Positions 5,896 through 6,774 of a DNA stretch of 6,774 nucleotides are shown here, in pieces. Source of the DNA: Holophagaceae bacterium (GTDB taxonomy: Bacteria > Acidobacteriota > Holophagae > Holophagales > Holophagaceae); contig PMJK01000016.1 of the NCBI GenBank assembly GCA_003158505.1, positions 21,777 to 28,550 on the forward strand, written 5' to 3'. The translations under genes and the position numbers were made by a program. Within the stretch, counting starts at the first letter, position 1. Each line of letters starts with the position of its first letter. Below the pieces are notes generated by a model. The model did no database searches and was not told where the DNA came from. It saw only the letters and a program-made list of their open reading frames with translations.

Positions 5896-6774
5896 TCACA
5901 ACCCATCCAGCGGACTCGTCACGCCGCGTCCGCCGCGGTTCAGCACATGGGTATAGATCATGGTCGTGGCCACGTCCTTGTGGCCCAGCAGTTCCTGGAC
6001 CGTACGGATGTCGTGGCCCGCCGCCAGCAGGTGCGTCGCAAAACTGTGCCGCAGCACATGGGGTGTGACCGGCTTGACCAGTTCGCCGGACCGGGCCGCC
6101 AAACGAATGGCCTTCTGCACGCTCTCCGCCTGGAGATGGTGGCGGCGGATGGCGCCCGAGCGCGGGTCCATCGCGCGCAGGTTCGAGGGAAACACCCACT
6201 GCCAGCCCCAGGCCCTGGGCGCCGCCCTGCATTTCTCCGCCAATGCATCCGGCAGGTAGACCTCCCCGAAGCCTTCCTCCAGGTCCCGCTCATGCAGGGC
6301 GCGCACCTTGTCCAGGTGGGCCCGGAGCGGCGCCACCAGCCGATCGGGCAGCATGGTGACCCGGTCCTTGCCTCCTTTGCCATCCCGCACCAGGATTTCC
6401 CTCCGCTCGAATTCCACATCCTTCACGCGCAGCCGCAGCCCTTCCATTAGCCTCATCCCCGTCCCGTAGAGCACCTGCGCCAGCAGGGCCATGCCGCCTT
6501 CCATCTGGTCGAACAGGGTGCGCACCTCGCCCGGCGTGAGCACGACGGGCAGCCGCGCTTGGCGCTTGGCCTGGACGATCTCGGCAAGCCAGGGCAGGTC
6601 CGCATCCAGCACATGCCTGTAGAGGAACAGCAGGGCCGCCTTCGCCTGGTTCTGCGTCGAGGGCGAGACGCGCCGGTCCACCGCCAGGTGACTCAGGAAA
6701 GCCTGGACCTCCGGCGCCCCCAGGTCCCTGGGATGCCGCTTGCCGTGAAAGAGGATGAACCGCCGCACCCAGTC
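5896..6774 (-). CDS. intI: Integron integrase, 5' end beyond the window
   Basis: This is a tyrosine recombinase of the IntI type, which inserts and excises gene cassettes at attI and attC sites. The 292 visible residues lack only the first part of the N-terminal domain. The frame stays open to the right edge, reading DWVRRFILFHGKRHP, so an internal GTG at 6768 is not the start. Counting from that GTG, the catalytic set is complete: R106 in GTGMRLMEG, the Lys of GKGGKDR (131-134), H237 and R240 in TPHVLRHSF, H263 in LLGHKD and Y272 in MIYTH. The IntI hallmark separating it from XerC/XerD is the extra segment at about 168-205: YLPDALAEK, then WGWQWVFPS and DPRSGAIRRHH. The ending RGGRGVTSPLDGL is also typical of IntI. 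With intI on the - strand, attI and the cassettes would normally lie beyond its 5' end, to the right of the window. Confidence 0.95.
   Translation of the reverse strand, partial: DWVRRFILFHGKRHPRDLGAPEVQAFLSHLAVDRRVSPSTQNQAKAALLFLYRHVLDADLPWLAEIVQAKRQARLPVVLTPGEVRTLFDQMEGGMALLAQVLYGTGMRLMEGLRLRVKDVEFERREILVRDGKGGKDRVTMLPDRLVAPLRAHLDKVRALHERDLEEGFGEVYLPDALAEKCRAAPRAWGWQWVFPSNLRAMDPRSGAIRRHHLQAESVQKAIRLAARSGELVKPVTPHVLRHSFATHLLAAGHDIRTVQELLGHKDVATTMIYTHVLNRGGRGVTSPLDGL

Noticed and set aside
5896..6774. The recombinase as chromosomal XerC or XerD
   Set aside because: It carries the extra segment and DPRSGAIRRHH motif specific to IntI, which XerC and XerD lack.
6500..6774. A cassette promoter (Pc) inside intI reading to the right
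   Set aside because: TTGG- and TGGAC-like hexamers occur around 6570-6585, but no properly spaced -10 box accompanies them. The usual location may also be beyond the edge.

Overview
The window is strongly GC-rich with G/C-ending codons. It carries ordinary metabolic genes plus the edge of a probable integron. No rRNA, tRNA, CRISPR array or transposase was seen. The gene mix suggests an environmental bacterium: a short serine-pathway dehydrogenase without a C-terminal domain, a YihG-like acyltransferase, an exported SHOCT protein, a small zincin and an integron integrase. My best guess is Acidobacteriota of the Holophaga/Geothrix kind, from general impression rather than any marker gene.

Left part (1-1640, + strand): the 3' end of serA is followed 32 bases later by complete serC, so the first two steps of the phosphorylated serine pathway lie together. 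A 118-base gap with two hairpins (1641-1758) leads to a 564-aa protein I cannot place (1759-3453, +).

Middle: that gene converges with a membrane acyltransferase of the YihG/PlsC type (3454-4341, -). The two TGA stops abut with no base between them and form the palindrome TGATCA. A divergent spacer of about 127 bases separates the acyltransferase from an exported protein with an Ala/Pro-rich linker and a C-terminal SHOCT module (4469-5269, +).

Right part: the 201 bases 5270-5470, between two convergent genes, hold a long imperfect inverted repeat. Its arms carry degenerate GGAA-centred repeats spaced 9-10 bases apart. Beyond it are a small HExxH metalloprotein (5471-5842, -) and an integron integrase, intI (5896 to beyond the right edge, -). 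The 5' end of intI is outside the window, so attI, the cassette promoter and any cassettes should lie to the right. The window would then hold the chromosomal flank of an integron.

The two signals most worth following are the integron integrase and the inverted-repeat element. I found no convincing wholly new multi-gene system.
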